A DNA stretch of 6,309 bases from Actinomycetota bacterium. GTDB lineage: Bacteria; Actinomycetota; Actinomycetes; Actinomycetales; Actinomycetaceae. A program made the translations under genes and the position numbers. This document shows, in pieces, positions 1 through 5,695 of the stretch. The notes beneath the pieces were generated by a model. It worked only from the letters and a program-made list of their open reading frames with translations, searched no databases and was not told where the DNA came from. Numbering within the stretch: the stretch's first letter is position 1; every line of letters begins with the position of its first letter. The stretch is from NCBI GenBank assembly GCA_019425105.1, contig JAHYYD010000130.1:1-6309 (forward strand), in the 5' to 3' direction.

Positions 1-305
1 CCTGGGCGATGATCCTCATCTCGCACCTGGCGTTCCTGCGCAAGGTCAAGCGCGGTGAGGCAGAGCGTCCCTCGTTCCGTATGCCCGGCGCCCCCTACAC
101 CAACTACCTGGCGCTCCTGTTCTTCACTGTCGTCGTGGCCTCGAACGTGACCTCCGAGTCGGGCCGCTGGACCCTCGCACTGTTTGCAGTCGTCGTCGTC
201 CTCATGGTCGCGGGCTGGTACTTCGTGCGCGGGCGCGTCGGCAACCTGACCGACGAGGCCGCCGCCTCGCTCCAGGGTGACGAGACCCTGGTGTCGGGCG
301 ACTGA
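1..305 (+). CDS. Amino-acid permease, AnsP-like, C-terminal fragment (5' end outside window)
   Basis: Only the last ~100 residues are present; the reading frame is open from the window edge (codons in phase from base 3) to a TGA at 303-305. The fragment begins with a membrane segment end (WAMILISHLAFLRK), followed by a cytoplasmic loop with the motif FRMPGAPYTNYL. Two hydrophobic helices follow, roughly YLALLFFTVVVASN and WTLALFAVVVVLMVAGWYF, and then a short hydrophilic C-terminal tail. This is the usual end (TM11-12) of the AAT family of APC-superfamily proton/amino-acid symporters. The MPGAP motif before TM11 and GWxxVRxRV after TM12 resemble asparagine permease AnsP more than CycA, AroP or LysP. 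An asparaginase gene only 15 bp downstream supports asparagine as substrate, in one operon. Substrate remains an inference, since the substrate-binding helices lie outside the window. Confidence 0.85.
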   Translation, partial: WAMILISHLAFLRKVKRGEAERPSFRMPGAPYTNYLALLFFTVVVASNVTSESGRWTLALFAVVVVLMVAGWYFVRGRVGNLTDEAAASLQGDETLVSGD

Positions 306-307
306 TC

Positions 308-314
308 GAAAGGA
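308..314 (+). promoter_or_regulatory. Ribosome binding site of ansA
   Basis: GAAAGGA lies 6 nt before the GTG at 321 and supports that start codon. The short 15-bp gap after the permease stop leaves no room for a separate promoter, so the two genes are probably co-transcribed. Confidence 0.7.
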
Positions 315-320
315 CTCACC

Positions 321-1319
321 GTGCGTCTTCACGTCACGTATGCCGGTGGAACCATCGGCATGGTCGATTCCCCCGAGGGGCTGCGCCCCGGCGCTGACCT
401 GCAGGGTTGGTTTGGATCCCAGCTGGAGGGCATCGAGCTGGCGTCGAACATTTCCATGTCGACGTTGGACCCGCTCATCGACTCCTCGGAGGCCACCCCC
501 GAGGACTGGCAGGCCATCATCGACGACATTAACGCGCACGCCGACGAAGCAGACGCCTTCTTGGTCCTGCACGGCACGGACACGATGGCTTACTCGGCCG
601 CGGCCCTGTCCTACGCGCTGGCAAGCATGGGCAAGCCTGTCGTCCTGACCGGCTCCCAGTACCCGCTCGGCGTCGTCGGCTCGGACGCGTCGGCGAACGT
701 CACGGGCGCGCTGCGTGCGGCGATTTCACGCCACGCTCGCGGGGTCATGCTGTTCTTTGGCCACAAGCTCCTGGCGGGCAACCGCGCCACGAAGACCTCG
801 TCGTGGGCCTTCCGCGGCTTCGAGTCACCTTCCGTGTCCCCGATGGCGCGCACGGGCGCCCCGTGGCGCTGGTACGGCGCTCCCCTTCCGGGTACCGGCT
901 GGACCGATCCCAGCCCGTACAAGCGCCAGGATGTCGCCGTCATCGACGTGGTTCCCGGCATGAGCGCCGCGCGCCTGCGCGCGATGACGACGCCCCACCC
1001 GGACGCGGTCATCCTGCGTACCTTCGGCGTGGGTAACATCCCCGCGTCCGAGCCGGGCCTGGTGGATGTCCTGACCGAGCTCGCCAACGCGGATGTGCCG
1101 ATCATCGTCGCCTCCCAGTGCTACCAGTCCGAGGTCATGCTCGGCCACTACGAGGCCGGCAACGCCCTCGCGCAGCTGGGCGCGATCGGCGCGCATGACA
1201 TGACGCTCGAGGCCCTCTACGCCAAGACCGTCTTCCTGCTCTCGCAGGGCAAGCGCGGCGCGGACTTCAAGCGTTGGATGGACCTGTCCATCGCGGGAGA
1301 GCTCACCCTCCAGGACTGA
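321..1319 (+). CDS. ansA: Type I (cytosolic) L-asparaginase
   Basis: Hydrolyses L-asparagine to L-aspartate and ammonia. The product has 332 residues, close to E. coli AnsA (338), and starts directly with the first beta strand (MRLHVTYAGGTIGM), so there is no signal peptide and it should be cytosolic. Both catalytic triad segments are visible: the nucleophile Thr11 in AGGTIG, and Thr86-Asp87 in LHGTDTMAY with the distal Lys158 in GNRATKTS. Other family landmarks are VLTGSQYPL (109-116), ILRTFGVGN (231-239) and the SQC segment around Cys267. The latter two correspond to the region forming the allosteric asparagine site in E. coli AnsA (Arg240, Cys273). The GTG start is chosen because of the RBS at 308-314. 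Residue 8 is Ala where the usual signature has Thr (TGGT), an uncommon but non-nucleophile position. It lies directly after the AnsP-like permease, consistent with an asparagine uptake/degradation operon, and is followed by a strong terminator. Glutaminase side activity cannot be judged. Confidence 0.95.
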   Translation: MRLHVTYAGGTIGMVDSPEGLRPGADLQGWFGSQLEGIELASNISMSTLDPLIDSSEATPEDWQAIIDDINAHADEADAFLVLHGTDTMAYSAAALSYALASMGKPVVLTGSQYPLGVVGSDASANVTGALRAAISRHARGVMLFFGHKLLAGNRATKTSSWAFRGFESPSVSPMARTGAPWRWYGAPLPGTGWTDPSPYKRQDVAVIDVVPGMSAARLRAMTTPHPDAVILRTFGVGNIPASEPGLVDVLTELANADVPIIVASQCYQSEVMLGHYEAGNALAQLGAIGAHDMTLEALYAKTVFLLSQGKRGADFKRWMDLSIAGELTLQD

Positions 1320-1338
1320 TCCTCTCCTACCTGACCTG

Positions 1339-1391
1339 CCCCGGCCTCGTCCCAGCGCCCACCGCGCGACCTGGGAACGAGGCCGGGGTTT
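1339..1391 (+). terminator. Strong intrinsic terminator after ansA
   Basis: Twenty bases after the ansA stop, a perfect 12-bp stem pairs CCCCGGCCTCGT (1339-1350) with ACGAGGCCGGGG (1377-1388). It is extended by five more pairs, CCCAG (1351-1355) with CTGGG (1371-1375), with one bulged A at 1376 and a 15-nt loop. A short TTT follows (1389-1391). It separates the permease-ansA unit from pepP. The U-tract is short, as is common in high-GC actinobacteria. Confidence 0.85.
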
Positions 1392-1430
1392 GTCATGACC
1401 ATCGGGTCCTCCCCCGGGACGAAGCGGCCG

Positions 1431-1436
1431 TAGAAT
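1431..1436 (+). promoter_or_regulatory. Candidate -10 box of pepP, leaderless type
   Basis: TAGAAT is a good TAnnnT actinobacterial -10. Exactly 7 nt separate it from the ATG at 1444, so transcription would be expected to begin at or next to the A of the start codon. No Shine-Dalgarno sequence is present upstream of 1444, which fits a leaderless mRNA. No convincing -35 hexamer is visible. Confidence 0.6.
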
Positions 1437-1443
1437 AGTGACC

Positions 1444-2952
1444 ATGAGTGAAGAAGCGTCCCAGTCCATGGCCGACCGCGGCCAAAACCGATCCCGCCAG
1501 CCTCAGTCCTCTGCCTTCCGCGACTTCATTGGCACCGGGTGGGGGCCTCGCCCCTCCGAGCTGCCCGAGCGCGAGCGCGTCGCCGACTTCCTGTCCGACC
1601 GCGCCCTCAAGGCCGGTGCCCCCTTCCCGGGCGAGCGCCTCGTCGTGCCCGCGGGGCCCTACAAGGTCCGCTCGAACGACTGCGACTACCGTTTCCGCGC
1701 GCACTCCGCCTTCGCGCACCTGTCGGGCCTGGGCGGCGAGAAGGAGCCGGACACCGTCCTGGTGCTGGAGCCGAACGAGGATGGCACGCACACTCCCCTA
1801 CTCTTCTTTAAGCCCCGCGCCTCGCGTTCCTCCAAGGAGTTCTACGCCGATCCGCGCTACGGCGAATTCTGGGTGGGCGCGCGCCCCTCGCTCGAAGAGG
1901 TCAGCGCACAGACCGGCCTGGAGACCCGCCACATCGACACACTGCGCGACGTGCTGGCAAAGGACGCCGGGACCGTGCAGCTGCGCATCGTGCGCGGCGT
2001 CGATGGATGCGTCGAGGCGATGGTGAACGAGGTGCGCACGCAGGCTTCGCTGCCCGCGGGAGAGGATGCGCGCAAGGAGGACGAGGCCCTCGAAGAACAT
2101 CTCTCGGAGATCCGCCTCATCAAGGACGCCTTCGAACTCGAGGAGATGATCCGCGCGGTCGAGGTCACCAAGGCCGGCTTCGAGGACATCATCCGCGTCC
2201 TGCCGCGCGCCGTGGGGCATCGCCGTGGCGAGCGCGTCATCGAGGGCGCTTTCGCTGCCAACGCCCGCGAAGAGGGCAATGGCCTGGGCTATGAGACCAT
2301 TGCGGCGTCCGGTAACCACGCGAACACCCTGCACTGGATCGACAACGACGGCGAGGTACGCGACGGGGACCTCGTGCTCGTTGACGCCGGCGTCGAGGTC
2401 GACTCCCTCTACACGGCCGACATCACGCGTACCCTGCCCGTCAACGGCCGTTTCACCGAGGTGCAGGCGCGCGTCTACCAGGCTGTCCTCGACGCCTGCG
2501 AGGCTGCCCTAGCGCGAGCAAACGAGCCGGGCTGCCGTTTCAAGGACGTGCACGACGCGGCCATGAGAGTCATCGCCGCCCGCCTGCATGAGTGGGGCAT
2601 CCTGCCCGTCACCCCGGAAGAGTCCCTGGCCACCACCGGCCAGCAGCACCGCCGCTGGATGCCGCACGGCACCAGCCATCACCTCGGCCTGGACGTGCAC
2701 GACTGCGCGAAGGCTCGCGCCGAGCTCTACCAGGGCGCGCTGCTCGAGCCGGGCATGGTCTTCACGATCGAGCCGGGCCTGTACTTCCGCGCCGACGACC
2801 TGCTGATCCCCGAGGAGTACCGGGGCATCGGCGTGCGTATCGAGGACGACGTCGTGGTGAACGCCGACGGCACCGTCACGCGTATCTCCGAGGACATCCC
2901 GCGTACGATCGCGGACGTGGAGGAGTGGATCGCCTCGGTTCAGGGCAGCTGA
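1444..2952 (+). CDS. pepP: Xaa-Pro aminopeptidase (aminopeptidase P, M24B)
   Basis: A cytosolic dinuclear metal (typically Mn2+) peptidase that removes N-terminal residues preceding proline. The product has 502 residues from ATG 1444; E. coli PepP has about 441, and the extra length is mainly a polar N-terminal extension (~1-35). An AMP_N domain follows (roughly 50-190: FPGERLVVPAGPYKVRSNDCDYRF, FAHLSGLGGEKEPDTVLVLEP). The pita-bread catalytic domain begins near 215. All five metal ligands are in place: Asp314 (VDAGVEVDSLY), Asp326 (ADITRT), His412 (SHHLGLDVHD), Glu443 (TIEPGLYF) and Glu467 (VRIEDDVVV). His419 matches the second active-site His. A GTG at 1438 in the same frame would add two residues, but the -10 at 1431-1436 sits too close upstream of it, whereas ATG 1444 matches the expected transcription start. 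The gene is isolated from ansA by a terminator and ends 22 bp before a convergent gene. Confidence 0.95.
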   Translation: MSEEASQSMADRGQNRSRQPQSSAFRDFIGTGWGPRPSELPERERVADFLSDRALKAGAPFPGERLVVPAGPYKVRSNDCDYRFRAHSAFAHLSGLGGEKEPDTVLVLEPNEDGTHTPLLFFKPRASRSSKEFYADPRYGEFWVGARPSLEEVSAQTGLETRHIDTLRDVLAKDAGTVQLRIVRGVDGCVEAMVNEVRTQASLPAGEDARKEDEALEEHLSEIRLIKDAFELEEMIRAVEVTKAGFEDIIRVLPRAVGHRRGERVIEGAFAANAREEGNGLGYETIAASGNHANTLHWIDNDGEVRDGDLVLVDAGVEVDSLYTADITRTLPVNGRFTEVQARVYQAVLDACEAALARANEPGCRFKDVHDAAMRVIAARLHEWGILPVTPEESLATTGQQHRRWMPHGTSHHLGLDVHDCAKARAELYQGALLEPGMVFTIEPGLYFRADDLLIPEEYRGIGVRIEDDVVVNADGTVTRISEDIPRTIADVEEWIASVQGS

Positions 2953-2960
2953 ACCACGCG

Positions 2961-2973
2961 CTCAGGGGCTGAG
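2961..2973. terminator. Small hairpin between convergent genes, weak bidirectional terminator candidate
   Basis: CTCAG (2961-2965) pairs with CTGAG (2969-2973) across a GGG loop, within the 22-bp gap between the pepP stop and the stop of the minus-strand stress gene. The stem is only 5 bp and has no T-tract on either side, so it would be a weak terminator at best. It is the only visible structure in the convergent gap. Confidence 0.3.
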
Positions 2974-2974
2974 G

Positions 2975-3706
2975 TTACGCCTCGGTCTGGTCCTCTCGGG
3001 ACGAGGCCGGGGCGTCCTCGTGTTCGGCGGGCGCGCTCTCGGGGGTGGTCACCGCGGGCGCTGGCGACTCGGGCGCGGAAGGCGTGGCCACGGCCTCGTG
3101 CGCATCGGTGTCGGGCGAGCCCCCGGGCACCTCCCCATCCTTGGTCGCCGCGCCGAAGCGGGGGCGACCGTCGGGGAAGAAACCGACGGAATCCTTCTTC
3201 TGACGCTGCTCCTCCGTGCGCTGGCGCACGACGCGCGCACGGTTGCCGGGGGTGCGCTGCAGAAGCTGGTACGCGCGGTCGATATCGGCCGACGCGAGGA
3301 CCGCGTAACGCAGGGCGACAACCTGCTGAGAGGAGACCAGGTCTCGGCTACGTCCTCGGATAATGAAGGCCAGAGCGGACAGGGCCATGCCCGTCAGCGC
3401 GCCGACGAGGATGCCGCCCACAACCCACGCTCCCGTACCGCCAGCATTCTGACCTGCGGACATGAACATGCCGGCGAGGGCGCCCCACAGCGCGCCGCTC
3501 GACGCGCCAGAAATCGACGCGCGGGCGATCGTCAGGCGTCCCGTCACCCGCTCCACGAGGTGCAGGTCCGTTCCCACAATCGTGATCGAAGAGACGTCAA
3601 ATCCGCTGTCCGACAGGAAATCAACGGCCGCACGCGCCTGGGCGTAGGTCTGGTAGGAAGCCACCTCCGTGCCCGTGGGCATCTGCGGGTCCATCACGAC
3701 AGCCAT
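2975..3706 (-). CDS. YflT/general stress protein 17M-like two-TM membrane protein
   Basis: A predicted 243-residue membrane protein. Residues ~13-50 (EVASYQTYAQARAAVDFLSD, then GFDVSSITIVGTDLHLVERV) resemble the small alpha/beta domain of the B. subtilis YflT/GSP17M stress family. Two Gly/Ala-rich hydrophobic segments follow, ~62-84 (SGASSGALWGALAGMF) and ~93-116 (GAWVVGGILVGALTGMALSA), with small-residue spacing like a glycine zipper that could pack a helical hairpin. A basic stretch follows (RVVRQRTEEQRQKK, ~158-171), then the segment FFPDGRPRFG (~176-185). The final ~50 residues are an acidic, Pro/Ala/Glu-rich, probably disordered tail. The ATG at 3706 is supported by AAGGAG 5 nt upstream; a second ATG at 3694 (Met5) is less well placed. 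The gene is divergent from the PRC-MgtE_N-CBS gene, an arrangement I recall as common in actinobacteria. Molecular function is unknown; a role in stress or envelope physiology is inference. Confidence 0.85.
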   Translation of the reverse strand: MAVVMDPQMPTGTEVASYQTYAQARAAVDFLSDSGFDVSSITIVGTDLHLVERVTGRLTIARASISGASSGALWGALAGMFMSAGQNAGGTGAWVVGGILVGALTGMALSALAFIIRGRSRDLVSSQQVVALRYAVLASADIDRAYQLLQRTPGNRARVVRQRTEEQRQKKDSVGFFPDGRPRFGAATKDGEVPGGSPDTDAHEAVATPSAPESPAPAVTTPESAPAEHEDAPASSREDQTEA

Positions 3707-3711
3707 ACTCT

Positions 3712-3717
3712 CTCCTT
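3712..3717 (-). promoter_or_regulatory. Ribosome binding site of the stress-protein gene
   Basis: On the minus strand AAGGAG lies 5 nt before the ATG at 3706. It is the strongest Shine-Dalgarno in the window along with the one at 5093-5098, and it fixes the start. It implies a leadered transcript for this gene, unlike its divergent neighbour. Confidence 0.75.
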
Positions 3718-3733
3718 CGTCACGGCCTCGGTG

Positions 3734-3755
3734 GCATGGAACGCATTGTTCATGC
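3734..3755. promoter_or_regulatory. Imperfect palindrome in the divergent intergenic region, candidate operator or 5'-UTR hairpin
   Basis: GCATGGAAC (3734-3742) and GTTCATGC (3748-3755) are inverted repeats around a 5-nt centre (GCATT), identical apart from one extra G in the left arm. The core is GAAC-N5-GTTC. It lies 28 bp upstream of the minus-strand start and about 40 bp upstream of the plus-strand -10. It could bind a dimeric regulator, or form a hairpin in the leader of the minus-strand mRNA. No specific regulator is recognised. Confidence 0.35.
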
Positions 3756-3794
3756 AGCGACCGGCTCGTCGTTACTCTTTCTTTGTCAACAGCC

Positions 3795-3800
3795 TAAGAT
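3795..3800 (+). promoter_or_regulatory. Candidate -10 box of the PRC-MgtE_N-CBS gene, leaderless type
   Basis: TAAGAT is followed by exactly 6 nt (GATTAT) and then the GTG at 3807. There is no Shine-Dalgarno sequence in the preceding 20 bases. The predicted transcription start coincides with the G of GTG. The -35 region (about 3771-3778) has no good TTGACA match. Confidence 0.6.
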
Positions 3801-3806
3801 GATTAT

Positions 3807-5111
3807 GTGAGCATTGCATCTATTGAGGTTGGCACCAAGGGCCGCCGCGTGTACATCGGAAAGCTTGCTGGCACCGGTGTTTTCGACCCTCTGGGCGATC
3901 AGGTCGGCAAGATTCACGATGTCGTTGTCATCTTTCGGCTGAAATCTGAAGCCAACGTCATCGGCTTCGTCGTCGAGGTCGGCCCGCGTAAACGCGTCTT
4001 CCTGCCGCTGACCCGCGTGACCTCGATCGAGTCCGGGTCAGTCATTACGACGGGCCTGCTCAACATCCGTTCGTTCACGCAGCGTCCCATCGAGACGCTC
4101 ATCCTCTCCGAGCTCTTCGACCGCGTCGTCACGATGAACGACGGCTCGGGGCAGGTGCGTATCCTCGACGTCGCGATGCGTCAGCGCCGTCCGAAGGACT
4201 GGGTGATCTCCACGCTGCACGTCCAGCGCGTGCGCACGTCCTCCCTCGGTTTCACGCGCAGCGGCGAGACCCTCACGGTGGACGTGTCCGAAGTGTCCGG
4301 CCTGCTCAAGACCGACTCCAACCAGGCGGCGACCGCGCTCGTGCAGTACACGGAGGACATGCGCCCCGCGGACCTGGCGGACTTCATGCACACGCTCCCC
4401 CAGGACCGCAAGATGGCAGTCGCCATGCAGCTGACGGATGCCCGTCTGGCAGACGTGCTCGAGGAGCTGGGCAACGACGACCGTATCGCGATCGTCTCCG
4501 CGCTGGAAGCCGCCCGAGCCGCCGACGTTCTGGACGTCATGCAGCCCGACGACGCGGCGGACCTCGTCGCGGAGCTGCCGGAGGCACAAGCGCAGTCCCT
4601 GCTGGCCCTCATGGAGCCCGAAGAGGCCGAGGACGTGCGTCGACTCATGACCTACGACGAGTCGACAGCGGGTTCGCTCATGACCACCGAGCCCGTCATT
4701 TTCGGTCCCAACGCGACCGTCGCGCAGATGCTCGCAGCCGTGCGACGCGAGGACATCCCGGCCTCGATCGCGACCGTCGCCTTCATCGCACGCCCGCCCC
4801 AGGAGACGCCGACCGGCCAGTACCTGGGCATGGTCCACATCCAGCGCGCGCTGCGCGAGCCCCCACAGACGCTCCTGGGGACGATCCTGGACCGCGACAT
4901 CGAGTCCGTGGACCCCAACGCGCACATCGCGACCGTGACGCGTCTGCTCGCAACCTACAACCTGACCGTCCTGCCCGTCGTCGATGAGGACGGGCACCTG
5001 CACGGCGCCGTCTCGGTCGATGACGTCCTCGACGAGCTGCTGCCCGAGGACTGGCGAGACTTCGACGACGACGTAACCGACCGCATGATGGCAAGGAGCA
5101 TCGATGGCTGA
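3807..5111 (+). CDS. Soluble PRC-barrel / MgtE_N / CBS-pair protein (MgtE-like regulatory module without a transporter)
   Basis: A 434-residue protein with no membrane segment. The N-terminal ~170 residues look like PRC-barrel type beta domains (VYIGKLAGTGVFDPLGDQVG, VVEVGPRKRVFLPLTRV, then a second unit around 96-165). Residues ~174-280 form an MgtE_N-like helical superhelix (RPADLADFMHTLP, ARLADVLEELGNDDR, AADVLDVMQPDDAADLVAEL). The join YDESTAGSLMTTEPV (~283-297) is the typical MgtE entry into a CBS pair (~287-350 and ~355-415). The CBS pair includes PTGQYLGMVHIQRALREPP and ends in LLPEDWRDFDDDV. The MgtE membrane domain is absent, so despite frequent annotation as a Mg2+ transporter this protein cannot transport ions by itself. 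A Mg2+ or adenine-nucleotide sensing role is inferred from the family. GTG 3807 is chosen because an upstream ATG is immediately followed by TGA and because of the -10 spacing. It overlaps the DUF1003 gene by 8 bp, suggesting coupled synthesis. Confidence 0.9.
   Translation: MSIASIEVGTKGRRVYIGKLAGTGVFDPLGDQVGKIHDVVVIFRLKSEANVIGFVVEVGPRKRVFLPLTRVTSIESGSVITTGLLNIRSFTQRPIETLILSELFDRVVTMNDGSGQVRILDVAMRQRRPKDWVISTLHVQRVRTSSLGFTRSGETLTVDVSEVSGLLKTDSNQAATALVQYTEDMRPADLADFMHTLPQDRKMAVAMQLTDARLADVLEELGNDDRIAIVSALEAARAADVLDVMQPDDAADLVAELPEAQAQSLLALMEPEEAEDVRRLMTYDESTAGSLMTTEPVIFGPNATVAQMLAAVRREDIPASIATVAFIARPPQETPTGQYLGMVHIQRALREPPQTLLGTILDRDIESVDPNAHIATVTRLLATYNLTVLPVVDEDGHLHGAVSVDDVLDELLPEDWRDFDDDVTDRMMARSIDG
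5093..5098 (+). promoter_or_regulatory. Ribosome binding site of the DUF1003 gene
   Basis: AAGGAG sits inside the last codons of the upstream gene, 5 nt before ATG 5104. Together with the 8-bp gene overlap it supports translational coupling. Confidence 0.75.
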
Positions 5112-5685
5112 TCGCCTGGATAACCCGATCGACAAGCGTCAGTGGTTCTTCCGCCGCTCGTCGGGCAGCGGCGACGGTTTCGGCCGCTTCGCCGAGGCCA
5201 CCGCACGTTTCATGGGGTCGCCGAAGTTCGTCCTGTACATGACGATCTTCGTCGTCGCCTGGATCAGCGCGAACCTTATCCTCGCGGGAATTAGCGAGAA
5301 GGCCGCCTGGGACCCCTACCCCTTCATCCTGTTGAACCTCGCGTTCTCGACCCAGGCCTCGTACTCGGCCCCGCTGATTATGCTCGCGCAGAACCGTCAG
5401 GATGCCCGCGACCGCGTCGTAGCCGAGCAGGACCGCATTCGCGCCGAGCGTAACCTCGCTGACACCGAGTACCTCGCCCGCGAGATCGCAGGCCTGCGCC
5501 TGGCACTCCAGGACGTCGCGACACGCGACTTCGTGCGCTCCGAACTGCGCGACATGCTCGAGGACCTGCGTGCCGAGATCGCCGCGGACGCTGCCAACGC
5601 CTCGGCGCATGAGGATGAGACAGAGAGCGATCACGAGTCAGACGAAGCCCTTCGTCCCCTAGAAGATGGGCACACCGGCCAGTAG
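5104..5685 (+). CDS. DUF1003 family two-TM membrane protein
   Basis: A 193-residue protein of unknown biochemical function. After a polar N-terminus come two hydrophobic helices, ~41-61 (KFVLYMTIFVVAWISANLIL) and ~72-95. The signature is DPYPFILLNLAFSTQASYSA followed by LIMLAQNRQDARDR (70-104), the hallmark of DUF1003. Residues ~98-160 are charged and strongly helical (RVVAEQDRIRAERN, LRLALQDVATRDF, LRDMLEDLRAEI) and could form a cytosolic coiled coil; the last ~30 residues are acidic and likely disordered. It overlaps the PRC-MgtE_N-CBS gene by 8 bp (ATGGCTGA) and has a strong RBS, so the two are very probably co-translated and may interact, the soluble protein as sensor and this one as membrane partner (inference). 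Its TAG stop is the first half of the candidate mrp -10 box. Confidence 0.92.
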   Translation: MADRLDNPIDKRQWFFRRSSGSGDGFGRFAEATARFMGSPKFVLYMTIFVVAWISANLILAGISEKAAWDPYPFILLNLAFSTQASYSAPLIMLAQNRQDARDRVVAEQDRIRAERNLADTEYLAREIAGLRLALQDVATRDFVRSELRDMLEDLRAEIAADAANASAHEDETESDHESDEALRPLEDGHTGQ

Positions 5686-5688
5686 AGT
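5683..5688 (+). promoter_or_regulatory. Candidate -10 box of mrp, overlapping the DUF1003 stop codon
   Basis: TAGAGT is followed by 7 nt and then ATG 5696, the same geometry as at pepP. Its first three bases are the TAG stop of the preceding gene. A GGAG at 5689-5692 lies only 3 nt from the ATG, which is too close for a normal Shine-Dalgarno, though it may still help read-through mRNA. No good -35 is seen. Confidence 0.5.
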
Positions 5689-5695
5689 GGAGTCC

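Noticed and set aside
825..1469. 214-codon minus-strand open frame opposite ansA, running through the terminator
   Set aside because: Arg-rich shadow; it would cross the perfect terminator stem and has no RBS or family match.
3738..3773. GGAAC ... GTT on the plus strand as a SigH-type stress promoter
   Set aside because: The spacing between GGAAC (3738-3742) and the downstream GTT (3771-3773) is about 28 nt, too long, and the nearer GTT (3748-3750) is too close.
3784..3789. Perfect TTGACA on the minus strand as the -35 of the stress gene
   Set aside because: No TAnnnT-like hexamer lies 16-18 bp downstream; a -35 alone is not enough to call a promoter.
3020..3802. 260-codon plus-strand open frame opposite the stress gene
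   Set aside because: Arg/Gly/His-rich translation without recognisable domains; the minus-strand gene has a strong RBS, two TM helices and a recognisable family.
3807..5111. Annotation as a magnesium transporter MgtE
   Set aside because: The C-terminal membrane domain is completely absent and no hydrophobic helix is visible; only the cytosolic regulatory domains are present.
4038..5135. Long 365-codon open frame on the minus strand, antisense to the PRC-MgtE_N-CBS gene
   Set aside because: The translation is rich in His, Arg, Gly and Val with no family resemblance, as expected for an antisense shadow of high-GC coding sequence; the plus-strand protein has clear domains.
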